This document shows positions 23,701 to 36,242 of a stretch of 64,000 nt of DNA, one piece after another. Source of the stretch: Fomitopsis serialis. Taxonomy: Eukaryota > Basidiomycota > Agaricomycetes > Polyporales > Fomitopsidaceae. A program made the position numbers and the translations under genes. The notes beneath the pieces were generated by a model. It saw only the letters and a program-made list of their open reading frames with translations. It ran no database searches and was not told the origin of the DNA. Positions within the stretch are counted from its first letter, which is position 1. Each line of letters opens with the position of its first letter. The stretch is taken from the NCBI RefSeq assembly GCF_022376445.1, contig NW_025955010.1:1-64000 (forward strand), read 5' to 3'.

Positions 23701-23992
23701 CCAGTTGCAGCACTGACGCAGACAAAGAGTGCGTCTATGAAATCAATCTTGAACTCTCCATTGGAAGCCCAGAAGATGACGGATGCCACAAGAGGAACAA
23801 TTGTGCTGGATGAAGTCTCAACGTGCAAATCAACACCGCACTGGAGTGGAATCCTTACAATAGAAGGAGATGTATGCGATAGAACCTGAGTGAGTCATTG
23901 ACGTAGCTCCACATGCGGTGGAAGAGGACAGGGGTTTGGCACCTTGTGGTTGTGTGCTCCCAGTCTGTGAAATCAGGCAAGTTTGTAGGCAT
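20762..23992 (-). CDS. TRK1: Trk-type high-affinity potassium transporter
   Basis: A multi-exon membrane protein running from ATG 23992 (MPTNLPDFTDWEHTTTRC) to the stop at 20762. The fungal Trk architecture is visible: first M1-P-M2 unit with ASNGEFKIDFIDALFVCVSA and TGTGLSPIDLSSTTPWQQ; a long hydrophilic loop of about 280 residues; second P-loop in WANTGMSLVDQNMVPFRSAY; third in RSSGFQAISVSTLVPAVQ; then MMYVAIYPIAM, STNVYEEKSLGIYE and a late LSFDMWWLALSLFLLCI helix. The C-terminal tail starts VMVRGRHRGLPVALDRAVLL, a conserved Trk ending. Trk proteins import K+ across the plasma membrane driven by membrane potential. I did not resolve every intron in 21.6-22.7 kb. Confidence 0.92.
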
Positions 23993-24610
23993 CTGAAATG
24001 AAAACACAGCGACACAGAACAAAGCACCGGGAGGCGGCCGACAAGTATCAACCCGTAGGAGAGGCTGTTTGGTTCAAACAGAGCCTATGATTATGATCAT
24101 GCCCGCCGCTCGCCACGCAGAGTCAGTACGCTAGCCAAAGCTAGATAGTCACGGTAGAGGAGGTGAACCGTGACCACGGTGTGGCGAAGGAAAATGCCAC
24201 AGCGAATTGGCGCCCGGCATCTGTAGATGCCCTCCTCCTCCTCCTCCATCATCGTACGCCATGAAAGTTACTCGAGCAATGCCGTTAGGCGATGCTTCCA
24301 TACAAAACGGTTGTAGTCCCCATCAGGCATGCGCGCGCCATGTAATCAGTAGGCGTCTTGCCTGCAGCCTCATGTTGCGGCCGTAGCAGTAGCTCCGATT
24401 TTGCCGATGACTTGGAAATTCTCTGCGTTTACGAGCCTATAGCTTGCAGTCGGCCACATTTCCTAGGTCGCTGTAAAGTCGAGAGACTCAGAGGCTTTCC
24501 TCTCAGGAGGTGAGTTCAAATTGACGATGGCTCCAGTTTGACTAACTGACTGTGCCGTCAGATTACCGTAGACATCGACGTAGGGTGACTGCCAACGACT
24601 CGTCACTGGC
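23993..24610. promoter_or_regulatory. Shared upstream region of Trk and an F-box gene
   Basis: About 620 bp between divergent start codons. It includes a CTC microsatellite at 24231-24247. It marks the boundary between the conserved block to the left and the accessory region to the right. Confidence 0.4.
24231..24247. repeat. (CTC)n microsatellite
   Basis: A short perfect run of CTC/TCC triplets in non-coding DNA 360 bp before the F-box gene start. Confidence 0.7.
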
Positions 24611-26150
24611 ATGCAGCTCTTCACCTTGAATGCAGACGTCCTCAATATTATCCTGTCACTCGTCAACCCCTACGATGCGTTCCAACTGTCCTTGACGTGC
24701 CGAGACGCTCAACCAATGGCAACATCACGCTTCCTGGAGGCAGTCGTGTTCCCGCTCCCTTGGCTATGCTCCTCCACCGCCAAACGCTCACCGCTAGCCT
24801 ACCCAGAGCTCTACGAACAGTTTCGCGCCTACATGTTTGCCCATGGGTCGTATCGACTCCGTCAACTCAAATCTCTCACTCTTGCGGAAGACGCTTTCTG
24901 TATCCAGTACGGGTCACAGCATCTCGAACCGCCACGGTACACGTTCACGCTCGCAGCACCACTTGCCGAGGTTATCCGAGCTGCAGCGGACTTGCGTAGA
25001 ATCTGCATCGATCAGTCGGACGCCGTTTTTGATGCTGCGCCGCGGCTCGTCGACGCCATAGCGAGTCTCCCGCAGCTCCAGGAGATCTGCTTTCATGGTG
25101 CTGGCGTATCCACACTTGAACTTCTGTCGAGAATGCAGAGCTGCCCTCGCAAAATCGAGCTTCGCTTGATCGAATATCGAAATACGCTCGACATATGGTC
25201 GGGTCAATACGTCCGAGGAGCCGGCCGCTTCCTAAGGAACGTCACGGAGTCCCTGGAGTCCCTCAGTTTGCAAGGAGGCCTCGACATCATCGAGGAGCTG
25301 GAGCCTGAAACGGTATGGCCTGCTGTCCGTGAATTGAAGCTTGCTCGTGGTCCTATGGTGAATTTGACGGCTATGGCAAATGCATTTCCAAACCTGCGCC
25401 GTTTGCACGTCGAATATCCGCCTTCGATTGCGACAGGTTCCATTGGGCAATGGCGAGAGCTCGACTTCGTCTGCACGATGCATCCCCTTCCTCTCCAGCA
25501 CCCCGTCCGACACTTGAAGATGAACTGGGTCTTTCTCGGGAAATACCTCCCCACTCCACAGCGCGAGGCTGTGGTAAATAGCACCAGTCTCATGCTACGA
25601 TATACGCAGCCCGTCGTACTCGAGTGCAACGCGTGCAAGAGCACGTATTCGTGCATCGCTCGCAACGCGTCCTCCGTCCGCTTTTTGGGGATCACCGGTG
25701 CACCCACTCGGGGGCATGTGGACGAGATCGAGCAACTGCCGATAGACGATATGGTTGACGCCATGTTGGTAAGCATTGGGCTCAAGCTAGAGCCATAGTA
25801 AATCCTATTTGCTAACCTCTATCGGATAGACATATGATTTCTCGCTCCTTGCAGCGGTCCCTCTGAAAGGGATAGCCGTCGTAATCCGACCGTGGTGCAG
25901 GGCCTTCCACTGGCGACAATGCGCTCGCGCCATCGCAGCCTGCATATCTACGTTGGAATACGTTGGCGTGCGCCAAAAGGCAGATACATGGTCGCTTGCC
26001 GGTCAATGGGACGGGCCCGAGCCATATCAGTGGTATCGTGTCACTGAGCGCACAGGGAGAAACGACTTGGCTGTGGAGCCTTTATCGGAAGGGGAAGGTG
26101 CTGTCGTACATTCTGCACTCCTCGCCATGTCTCACGGCAGATGTACCTGA
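24611..26150 (+). CDS. F-box protein, diverged relative of family I
   Basis: Two exons (24611-25768 and 25830-26150), joined at GTAAGC...GATAG with a gctaac branch site, give 492 aa. The N-terminus reads LNADVLNIILSLVNPYDAFQ and LSLTCRDAQ, an F-box-like helix set, followed by repeated leucine-rich stretches (LPQLQEICFHG, ESLESLSLQGG, VRELKLARG, FPNLRRLHVEYP). The layout (F-box, scattered leucine-rich segments, a WRELDFVCTMHPLPLQHPVRHL segment, one late intron) parallels the copies at 1.1-2.7 and 41-42.7 kb, though the sequence is much diverged. It would be the substrate receptor of an SCF ubiquitin ligase. The gene is intact and ends about 220 bp from an oppositely oriented monooxygenase fragment. 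The substrate is unknown. Confidence 0.78.
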
Positions 26151-26169
26151 TTTTCAAGCGTGAATAACA

Positions 26170-26922
26170 AGTACTGACCCACCTCGTATTACACCGTGTG
26201 CTTTCTACACCAGACCCGCAGATCGGACCCGCAGATCGTAACAATGCGGCTATATGAGGAGCGGCTCTTCTGATTCTCGTTCGGGACTGGTGATGGCGGC
26301 CATGAGATGAGGTCTACATGCCGCCCTAAATCGCCGAAAACACTGCCTTCAAGTATGCCTTCAACCCGTCCACTCAGAATCCAATCGCACCCACCACACC
26401 ATCAGGTCGTATGGCGACTATTGTGGGGCGATCTGGAGACACACCATACGCATTGAATGCGTGACCCTGCTTGTCTACAACAGTAATGTCAGCGCTCGCC
26501 TCTGCGGAGGCATGCGCCGTGTCTCGGGGATAAGCCATCACGGTCTTCAGGCTGCCAGCGGGGTAGCGCCTCACCTTGAGTACGGGCTGCATGGTACTGG
26601 AGTCGGAGGTGAAGAGAAGGACAGTGTGGTACATTGGACGGAAGATGCGGAAGAGTGATAGTGACTCCTGCTTGTCTTCAGACACGGAGACCAATCCCGG
26701 GGCATCCGGGGCACGATCACCCGCGCGCAGCTCACCGCCCGTCTCACCGCCGTAGACGTTTGCGGGCTCCTTGGGCTTCTCCGGGGCACGCTCGTCCACG
26801 ACGATGGAGCTCCAGCGATAGTTGACACCGAGCTGTTTGAGCTGCCTGTCGCGCTTCCACGCTACGTCGTCTATGCCGTTGGACGCAGTGGAGGTCTCGA
26901 GTGCATTCAGGAGCGTAGTGCT
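26170..26922 (-). pseudogene. FAD monooxygenase C-terminal fragment
   Basis: This is a dispersed copy of the last exon of the phenol-hydroxylase-like gene at 36243-38427, plus its 3' flank. The protein match runs from STTLLNALETS through KRDRQLKQLGVNYRWSSIVV, GGETGGELRAGDRAPDAPGL and ITVVDKQGHAFNAYGVSPDR. The FAD-binding domain is absent; homology stops abruptly near 26922 in the middle of the exon. A TGA replaces a Gly codon at 26376-26374, about 18 codons before the normal end. On the other side homology stops near 26170, at the same position where an FMO remnant is joined in the 0.36 and 36.1 kb copies. It lies between a convergent F-box gene and the ABCC transporter. Confidence 0.8.
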
Positions 26923-27100
26923 GTTTGTGGCTGTGAGAGGTGACATGGATAAGTACGGCACTTTGCGTTCGCACATTCTCTCACTGGAATCTGAGAACCT
27001 CGGACGATCGTGATGGCTACGCGCACAACAGAATGTCGAAATAATCACCGAATACATCACACGATAACAATAGGAGCAGGAACCAACTTGTATGTATATC

Positions 27101-30100
27101 TTACGAAGAACCAGTTGCACCATTCGCCATGGCGTGCAACGTCTCCTTGTCGCCACTCTCATCAACGAGCGCACGGAGCATACCCTGTTCGTTCTTCAGG
27201 AGTTCGCTAGGTTTCCCGAATTCCGCCTATGGAGAGTGGTCAGCATCCATGTTTAAAATTGGAAAAACATAGGTCACGTACGATTCGGCCCGCATCGAGC
27301 ACCATCTGCACAAGCTATATGAGCGATAAAGAAATTCAAAAACAGGACAACTGACGATTTTGTCGGCATCCATGATGGTCTGGAGACGATGAGCGACAGT
27401 GAGCAAAGTCACGCCTTTGTCAAGTTCTTCACGTAACGAAGCCTGAATCACAGCATCCGTTGCGTAGTCTAAAGGTAGCGCAGTCAGCATTTCTCTGAGC
27501 TAAGCTTTCCCGAAAAACCCTACCAATCGCGGACGTAGCTGAGACAGGGACAGTGGTTAGATGGCCGATACCGCTTGGAGCACAACACTGACCTTCGTCC
27601 AGGATCAGTAGCTTGCTCTGCCGCACAATGGCTCTCGCGAGAGCCAAGATTTGGCGTTGTCCAACGGACAGATTGGTTCCTCCGCTCGCGATGGGAGTGT
27701 CCAGAGTAATGCGGCCCTCGATAAGATCGCTTTGTAACGAGAACAGGCCCGCAGATCTTAGGGCGTCGTTCAAAACGGCATCATCATACTGCTGGAAGGG
27801 ATCCAGGTTCTGACGGAGCGTCCCACTCAAGAGCTCTGGCTGATGACGGACTTGAAGTCAGGCTTCGCGAGTGAGACACTCAAATGGCACATACCACTTG
27901 CGGGATGATCGTGATAGTTGATCGGAGAGCGTCCAAGTTGATGTTGTCCGTCGGTCGTCCGTCGTAATACACCTTGCCTTCGGTGATGATGCACCGTAGC
28001 AGTGCCAGAGTCAAAGAGCTCTGAGAGCGTAGCATCAGCAGTCGAACCCTGGATACTCATACCACGGGGCCTACCTTGCCACTACCAGTGCGGCCGACTG
28101 GTGGCTATATGAGTGACGTACCCTTGCGCACTCTACTTGCACTCACCTATGCCAACTCGCTCCCCTGATCTCACCTCAAATGAAATCTCATGCAACACGC
28201 GAGGTCCGTCCTAGGCCAATTCAACATTCGCCCATCCGGAAGATCGACCTAGTACATACCGGAGAGTACCGAGCGGAGAGCTTCTCGACTTTCAGGTCTC
28301 CGCTGGCTGGCCAATACGCGGGCGGAACACCTTCGGGTGTCGGTTTGGGCTCGTGCTCGATCTCGAGGTATTGCTTGATGCGCTCCAGACTGTGGTCATG
28401 GTCAGAGAATTTCCAGTCCCATCTTTAATGATCTCGCACCTGTTGCCTGGAAATATCGAGGATGATCAGAGACCGCGTTCAGTCAATGAAGTGAGACGTA
28501 CCTGAGACTTCCAACTCGTTGAAGATCCTCACCCACCATAAGATCATGCTGCTGAATCCGACTTCATAGACGTCAGCAGAGAATGTGAGGACCAGCATGG
28601 ATATCCCTGACCTGCCATGTTCAGGGAGAATCCAGTGTTGGATGCGGTGATTGCCTTCCCGTATACCAAGTAGGCAGCCAAAGCCGCAGCGAAGAACGAT
28701 CCGAGGGCGGTAATACGGATGGTCACCCAGCTATAGAAAGCATTAGGATGCCTGACCATATAAGGGCAATTTCTAACACACCGATTAAGACTCCAGAATG
28801 TCCTTGAAGCCCGAGTGTATCGGTTGATGCGCACATACGACTCCTTTTTAAACGCCTCCTGCGCACCATATGCACGGATTGAGGCTGTTCGGGTGATTAG
28901 TAACCTCTCTGCTTGATACAACGACAAGTCACGTACTGAGACCTGCAAAAGCGGCCCCGAAGTGGCCGAGAACTGGAGCCTTCGCATTGCTTCTTTCACG
29001 TTTGACCGCAAGTTGTGCCTTCATGTAGATCTCCCCAATCCAGGCACCGACGGCGGCAATGAACACGCCGGGAACGAGGAAGATCGGGGATATCACCACC
29101 ACCACACCAAGCTTCATGAGCATCTCCAACGACATCTCCACGATGGCACTGAACCATCTCGCCACGGGACCGTCGACTGCGTCGTGTTGCTCAGTTTGGA
29201 ACCCATCACATGCATGAGGAACGCACCTTCTTGGATGTCCTGGGTGCATCGAGCGATAATACGAGATGTGGGTGTTTTGTCAAGCCATCTATAAAATCGT
29301 CATGACGCGTCACGGTAGCAATTCCCTCCTGCTTACCTCAATGTCGTCGCCAAAATCGAGGATATCAGTTCATTGTGTATCGCTCTTGATGCTCTCAGCG
29401 ACCCAAATGTGTATACATAGAAGGCTGCCATGTAGAAGAGGACTGATGTGATCATGATCGACCCGTATCCGCCGAGGAAGCTGAAAGACAATGAAGCGGT
29501 GCAATCTCAGATAAGTTTTGAGAACATACTATGGCACTTTGATTTCGGACGCAGGCATTTCTTCGTACTGTCGAGCCCAAAATCCAAGGAACCAAGTTTC
29601 CATGATGCTGAACGCCATGTAGAGAATCAAGCCTCCAACGAAGCTAAGCCAAAAGAAGACTCGATGGCTCCCTCCAAGTGCCTGCATGAAGAGTTTCACT
29701 GATGCGCCGTCAGTAACAGTTAATGACAAGAGAATACTAAGACGTACTTGCTTGCCAACCGACATGCCCGACTGCGACCTCTTCTTCAACTACAAGCTTG
29801 CCATCCTCCTTCGGGGCCTCTTCCGGGGTCTGCTCGTCAACGGTGGCTTCCGCTTTCTCCAGTTCCGCTTCCTCCTTTGCCAGTTCAGCGGCGAGTCTCT
29901 TGTCGCGCGCAAGAGCATTAGCAATGGAACCTCGACTGGTCACTCTACCATCTGTGCCCAGGGCAACGACGAAATCGGCGATTGGACTAGCCATAGAGAC
30001 GTTATGCGTCTATTGCTCATGGGATCAGAAGAGTTGAGAATCCAAGCCGAATATCAACTCACGACGAGTAGCACCGTTCGCCCACGGACAAGATCACCCT

Positions 30101-33100
30101 TGAAGCATTTCTCGACAATCCATCGTGACGTGTGAACGTCTAACGCAGCGAGAACCTAGCAGGAAGTTCAGTCTTTGAAAAGGAAACTTTGATACGTGTC
30201 ACTCACATCGTCCAACAGCAGTGTCTGCGACTTGGAGTAGATAGCACGGGCGAGTGTTATGCGTGCCTATTGCGTATGTGAGTATGATATGAACGACCAA
30301 GTACAGCGCTGCGTACCTTCTGACCCCCACTAGCATCCAAGGAGTCAGCGAATGCCGAAGGTCACAATAACAGATGTGACAGTACCTCAGTGTGATGCCT
30401 CTTTCTCCAACTTCCGTCTGGTCACCAGCAGCAAACAACTCGAGATCGCGTTTCAGTGCGCACTGCTCAATGACTACAGTGATGGGTTAACCGCCTGTCT
30501 TGTACAACAACTTGTTTCAACGCACCCTTTTGATAACGTTCCTCGTTGTATGGGGCGCCGAAGAGAATGTTGTCCTATCCAAAGCTAAACAACACCAATG
30601 TCATTCTTGCGACGTACCACGTACCTTTATGGTTTCGTTCTGAACCCAAGACTCCTGCGCGGCATAAGCAATTCCACCAGCCCGGGGTAGATTGTAGAAC
30701 GAATCAGGGCCAGCGGGTATGTAGTGCATCTCGCCCAGCAGAGCCATCAACAAGGAGCTCTTTCCTGAACCAGTCGGGCCAATCACGAGATTAATACTGC
30801 CTTTCTCAAATACCAGGTCGTCGTCGATATGCAAGGTGAAATTCCTTCGCCCGCTTCCAGGAGTCGAAGCCGCGGAGCCGCTGACTTGGTTCGCCCAGGT
30901 GAAGGAAGCATTGCGGAACCCAATGACGTCGTCCTCCGGCTGCGCTGCGATCTGAGTCTGGATTTCGTCAGGTTGTTCAGAGTATTCGTCCAGTAGCTCG
31001 GTCTGTCGCGCAAGTTGCTTCTGTCAGTCGCCGCTATGGATTGGAGTAGAGAAGGCCAACCTTCTGCAAAAATTCATTCACTCGGTCCAGCGACACCTTA
31101 GCTGTGTTGCATAAGGTCAACAAGCTGACGCCTCTCTACACTTCATGAACTTACCTCTAATCATCATAGGCACGAAACCAAAGCCCATATGCATTAGCTG
31201 GCTGAAAGTGTCGAACACTGCATACATGTCAGCATTGTGCGTTCCGTTGGGGTCGCCAAACATACCCGTGATAGATGAGAAGACAGCAGACGCTGTGAGA
31301 CGATGTGAGATATGCGTGCACGGGGTCAGCAATATGCTTCACCTGTAAGATCCCGCTTCATGATCATGGTCTGGAAGCCAAAGTCAGTTGATGGTGTCCA
31401 TATCTCATATATTCCAACCAAACTCACGTATGTCGCGTAGGTCACGATCATGGTGACCAAAGGAATGGCGTGGCTTGAGACGAGTCAGACTAAGCTCGGA
31501 AGGTCGCAGACACTCTGCGTACGCACTTTAGGTTATTGTTGATGAGGTCAAGCAGCTTGCTCTTCTTCACGAGCTCCAACTCGTCCTCACGTTTCTCCGC
31601 CAGTTGTTTCCCTACTCGGGGCTCCCAGCCAAATAATTTGATCATACGGATGACGTTCATGGCTTCATAGGAAGGGGATCAGCATGTGCACCAAAGCAGT
31701 ACACTGTGGTACTCACTTTCCGTCGCGCTCTGCACACGTGCATCGGTCTTGGACGGAGCATGTCAGTCATGCGCAGACACGAGCGAGAAGGAATGAATGA
31801 TACCTTCTTCATCTTCGCTATCTGGATCTTGCGAATGCGCGTTGCAATCAAACCGGGTACAGGGAACAAGATGACAATGGAAGCAAGTCCGACGAATGCA
31901 CTATGCGCCTAATCAGTCTACCATGTTGCTCGTCATGACGTGTGGCCACTGACCTCCAGCCCAAGATGGCGTACAAGAACCATACACAGCAGATGATCTC
32001 GACGGGGAGCTTGACCACTGCGACGCGAAGCAATGAGCGAGCAGCGCAAGATCGGTGATACGCCAAACACGCACGGAGGACCAAGAACTCCCTACCCATG
32101 CCGATAGAGGCGAGGTCGGACGAGATGAGGTTGTTAATCTTCCCGACGATGTTCTTGCCCTTCTTTTCATCGTCCGCTGGCTTTGCCTTCTCCTCCCTCC
32201 CAATAATGTTGTTAGCGTCCGCACTCTGTGCAGCCACGGGAACCGTCTGCGCCGTGGATTTCTGCTTTCCCTTGCCCGCTGTGGAGTCGCTGTCATTGTC
32301 GTTGCCGGCTTCTTGAACTGTTGGAGCGGTAGCGCTCGACTCAGCGTCGGAAGCCGTGTCGGGTGTGCCGGCAACGGTCGTGTCACCTTCACTTTGAGCG
32401 GGATCTTGCGAGACGTCTGCCTTCATGCGCATGCGCAGAGCATGCTCAAAGACGAGCTGCGTAATGATCGCCTCGACTCGAGTCAACAATCTCATCTGTA
32501 CGAGTCACGATGAGCAGTGATCAAAGATCGAAAGGCGGTCGACGCACGGAAAGGAAATTGTACACGGATCCGAAGATGTAGTCAACGATCGGTCCGAGGA
32601 GGAGCATCGCGATCCAGAACCAGGGCCTGACGTTGACACCTACGCCGTCCGTCTCGATGTACCTGCGGACACGTTCATCGACTGGACACGGGAGTGCAAA
32701 TCATATAGCTTACATCAGGATATATCGAATAGCCAGCGGGCTGATGAACTCTAAGGTAGTCTGTTGAATGTAATGTAAGCCTCCTTGGGTGTATTTATTC
32801 AGGCAGCAACAAACGCACGTCAAAACTGATCACGATGGCCATGACAATCCACTCCATTCCTGTTTGAGGTTCATTAGCATGTATAGAGATACGTCGCACT
32901 TGAACTTACGGAAAACGCGCAGGATGCCCCACATGAGATGTCTGCCCTTCGCCTTCATTCGGAACGGGTCGATCTCCTTCAAAGCTCATCAGCAGACAAG
33001 AGGTCGGTCGAAGAAGGTGAACACACATTCATACTGCGCTTCATTAGATTTTGAGCGTCATCGTAGTCGGCCAGAGCAGGCAGCATGTCGATGGTCAGGT

Positions 33101-34197
33101 GTTCGACGTGCGACGCGAGCTTGACCGTCGGGTCAAGGTAGCTGAACAGCAGGAGTGACATGATAGAAGCGGTCTGCTCCGCGGGCGGGTTCGGCCACGG
33201 ATTCTACACAGCCATCGGCTGTCTACTCTCTCGTCCAGTTTGCGTCACACTGAATCGACATACCTCTGGATCAAAGGGGATGTAGCGCTGAGGAATCAAG
33301 AGGGGCACAAAGATACTACTGATGGTCAAGAGAGAGATCCTAGCCCAAAGCAGAGGGCCTTCGGCGAGATCTATGGGCTCTTGCGTGAACGTCGCCAAGG
33401 GCCAGAGATCGCGGTACGCGTAGACCGCCCACGCAGTGAACAGAATACTGTTCAGGTGGCGAACAGCTGTCGTGCTCAGGACGGGACCAGCAAGCAGCGA
33501 GGTGATGCCGAGCGCTGATGCGTACACCTGGACAACACGGTCAGTGTTGTCGTACGGGTGAGAGCAAGGCGGACGGTCGCTCACGTAGGTTATGTAAGTG
33601 TCAACGTGGAAAACGGTCTCGAAGCTCTGAGGCTCCAGGGTTGCAGAGTGGCCCAAGGACTCGGTCGCGCTGTAGATAGACATGCCCAGGAGCGCCAGGG
33701 TTGACGCGGCCCGCAATACGTTGAACGCGACGAGGACGACGCCCCCGTGTTCCTTGACGTGTTTTACCAATGCAGACGCGTTTTCACTCTCTTCTGGAGC
33801 ATGGAGAGGCTCAGATATGGGCGAAGGTTCGGACTGAGCAAGCTTCGCGTACGCCTTCTTCTGGGTGCGAACATGCAGTGCCAACTGTACCAGGAATACA
33901 AGGATCGACAGCGCAGCGACTCCCGGAGGGTAAAGCAGCGTAGAGTCCGCGAAACTACGTTTGTTGTGAGTTCAGAATATGTTACGTGTGTGTAGGTTGG
34001 ACATACTTGATTTTGTCTCGTGCTGCAGTCAGCATGGAGAGGCTCTGGTTGTGAGCCCTTTGCGCCTGAGCAAAGACATACTGAGCAGGTCCTGGTATGC
34101 TCGTGGACCAATGACTGAAGAGCTGGTCCCTCCCTATGTCCATCTTGCCTGGCAGACGAAACACTTGAAGGCCGTGGTGTAGGAAGAAGCGATACAA
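27101..34197 (-). CDS. ABCC-type (MRP/Ycf1-like) full-length ABC transporter
   Basis: A gene with well over 20 small exons encodes a protein of roughly 1,500 residues. The N-terminal hydrophobic TMD0 lies at 34.2-33.2 kb; membrane-domain exons follow at 33.1-31.0 kb. NBD1 at 30.8-29.7 kb shows Walker A GPTGSGKSS, an AYAAQESWVQNETI Q-loop, signature SGGQK, Walker B LLLDD and the SPIADFVVALGTDGRVTSRG end. A second membrane domain lies at about 29.8-28.4 kb. NBD2 shows Walker A GRTGSGKSS after splicing, LSGTLRQNLDPF, signature LSVGQRQ, Walker B LLILDE and VAHRLQTIMDADKI. The start is ATG 34197 or the in-frame ATG 34143. ABCC proteins export glutathione conjugates, metals and drugs at vacuolar or plasma membranes. 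All ATPase motifs are intact. It is divergent from the APH-like gene. Confidence 0.93.
30317..30329 (-). other. 13-bp microexon carrying the ABC signature motif of NBD1
   Basis: Minus-strand sequence ...gatgctag|TGGGGGTCAGAAG|gtacgc... With the preceding exon ending CTG AG and the next starting GCACGC, it reads ITL-SGGQK-ARITLARAI, exactly the family consensus. Skipping it would shift the frame and remove the signature needed for ATP hydrolysis. Confidence 0.8.
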
Positions 34198-34602
34198 CCT
34201 ACGACTCGGACCAAGGGTCTATGTACCGTGTCAAGCGCGAGCGACTCGGATGATATTTCCGGTTTTGACATCCCGATCTGTCAAATGTCATGTTGGTGAG
34301 ATACGCACTCATCTTTATCATGAAGGCCGTCGTACTTGCTCGTCGACACGCGGTCCGTGCGTTTCGAGCGACTCACTGGCACGTCACGTCGACGTCGTCT
34401 CCGTTGTGGCTTCACCGTCAGCGGTACCGCCGCGGGCCGGCGTGTGCAGCTACTTAGTTGGCCTCCTCCTGCTTCAACTGAATCTCTCTCTTCCTCGGAA
34501 CAGGCACAAGTACAGCACAGGCACAAACCGAGCACGCAACCCCTTCGCAGACCACACGAACAAACATCGACTGGCCGTCATCACTCACCTCGCAAAGCAG
34601 CC
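34198..34602. promoter_or_regulatory. Divergent promoter region, ABCC transporter and APH-like gene
   Basis: About 405 bp between start codons of two divergent genes. It could allow co-regulation of the exporter and the kinase-fold protein. No known binding site stands out. Confidence 0.35.
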
Positions 34603-35661
34603 ATGGAGACTACGATTGCGGCCCTTACGAGGTATCAGGTGAAGAATTTCTTTTCAGAAAACAATCGTCCCACGCAGGACCAATGCGACCGGTACGCTGC
34701 AAAGGCGACGGGCAAGCAGCCCACGGCCACGCCTGTCCAGGGCGGCAGCAGCTACACTGTCGTCGGAGCAGAACTTGTCGTACAGTTCCGGGCCGAGAAT
34801 GCCCCCCTCGACCTGGAGTTCCTCCGTCATGTCGAGAAGGCCTACGCGGGCTTCGTGCCCTGGCACACAGACTCGGGCAAACTGGGGAACCTCCACGTCT
34901 ACATGATGCGAAACGTGGGAGGCGTCTCCATGTACCTGGCCCGGGACAGTCTATACGCTAACAATTGCTACCTCTTACGCCAAACACTGCTTGACTTCGC
35001 TCGGTGAGTCTGTCTGTCACTCCGACAGAATGCATATCGAGAAGGAACTCCAACTGACACACGCCAACCCAGTTTCTTCGCCTCGGCATGGCATAACACA
35101 CCTATGGCGATGCCGGTGCCAGACCGCAAATGGCTGTACTCAGAGTATTTGTCCGACCTGAAGCAGCTCTCGACGGGACTGCCGAAGCGCTTCTGTCCGG
35201 TGCTCAACGGGCTCATCGAACGCCTCCCGTACCTCTTAGCCCTCGACTGGCCTCTTGTGGCCAACCACATCGACCTGCTAGAGAACAACATCCACGCGGA
35301 CACCCAGACGGGCACCCTGGCGGGCGTTGTCGACTGGGCGGGCGCACAAGTCGGCTCGTTTGGCATATCGCTCGGCGGCGTCGAGAACATCCTGGGGATC
35401 GCCAAGACAGACTTCTCCCACGAGTACCACGCCAACCACCACGAGCTCCGAGAACTGTTCTACAAGGAGCTGCACCTAGCCATTTGGGGAGGTCCCGCGT
35501 CTGCCGAGAACAGGCAGCGCCTCGAAGACGCTAGACTGATCGGCCTCTTTTTCCTGAATGGCTGGCGGTACGAGGGCGGGACGCGGGCCCCTGCCCGGGA
35601 AGGGGATGCGAGCTTGTGCTATCTTCACTGTGTTCTCGAGGCCACCTGTGACGGGTACTGA
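34603..35661 (+). CDS. Aminoglycoside phosphotransferase / choline-kinase fold protein
   Basis: Two exons (34603-35003, 35073-35661) give 329 aa. The catalytic half shows the small-molecule kinase loop HIDLLENN (Brenner-type HxDxxxxN) and, 20 residues later, VVDWAGA with the metal-binding Asp-Trp, then GSFGISLGGVENILG. The N-lobe is shorter and more degenerate; a glycine-rich GGSSYTVVG and VVQF may correspond to the nucleotide-binding strands, but a clear ATP-binding Lys is not obvious. Family members phosphorylate aminoglycosides, choline, fructosamine or other small molecules; many fungal members have no known substrate. The gene is divergent from the ABCC transporter and ends about 70 bp before the FMO remnant on the other strand. 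Confidence 0.85.
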
Positions 35662-35731
35662 GGGAGGAGGAAGGGCCGCGGAGGTGCGTTGGAATGAGAC
35701 ATGGCGCTGAATAGTAAATACTACCTTTCCT

Positions 35732-36107
35732 CACCTTGTGCCTGTATCCGCTTCCAGCCCCGTCGAATCAGGAAATCTTGCTCGCGGCCCATCCGCCCAG
35801 CATCCGCCTTCACGGCACGACGTACGGATTGCCGTCGTCCTGGATCGTGCCGTGCTTCTTGATGTACGCCACGAGGTTATCCTGGTACGTCTGCTCGTTG
35901 TCGTTCTTTAGGCGGCGCCCGACGAAGTAGGGGTCGTGGCTCTTGTCGCGGAGCAACTCTGTCGACGAGCTCTTGGAGCATCTACTCGCGCGAGAAGAGC
36001 GACGCGTTCGCGGGCGTGTGCGCGACGTACATGCCCTGCGCGTAGTTCGAGGCACAGATCGCGATGGGGATGGGCAGCCCGAGGGATGCGAGTGCGAATG
36101 ATACTGA
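35732..36107 (-). pseudogene. Flavin-containing monooxygenase remnant, both ends missing
   Basis: Minus-strand fragments match a middle-to-late segment of the FMO at 42957-44680: an ASLGLPIPIA start, NYAQGMYVAHT, then DPYFVGRRLKNDNEQTYQDN, KKHGTIQDDGNPYVVP and WKRIQAQ-like codons, spread over more than one frame. The match ends near 35732, beside the end of the APH-like gene. It begins within about 140 bp of the end of the complete FAD monooxygenase, with the same junction as at 202-361, so the truncated FMO was already fused to this flank before the segment was duplicated. Confidence 0.75.
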
Positions 36108-36242
36108 CCCTCATTACATTACACTGTGTGCTTTCTTATCAGACCCGCAGATCATAACACACAATGGTAACAATGCGGCTATATGAGGAGCGATTCTTCT
36201 GGTTCTCGCTCGGGACTGGTGAGATGGGGTCTACAAACCGTC

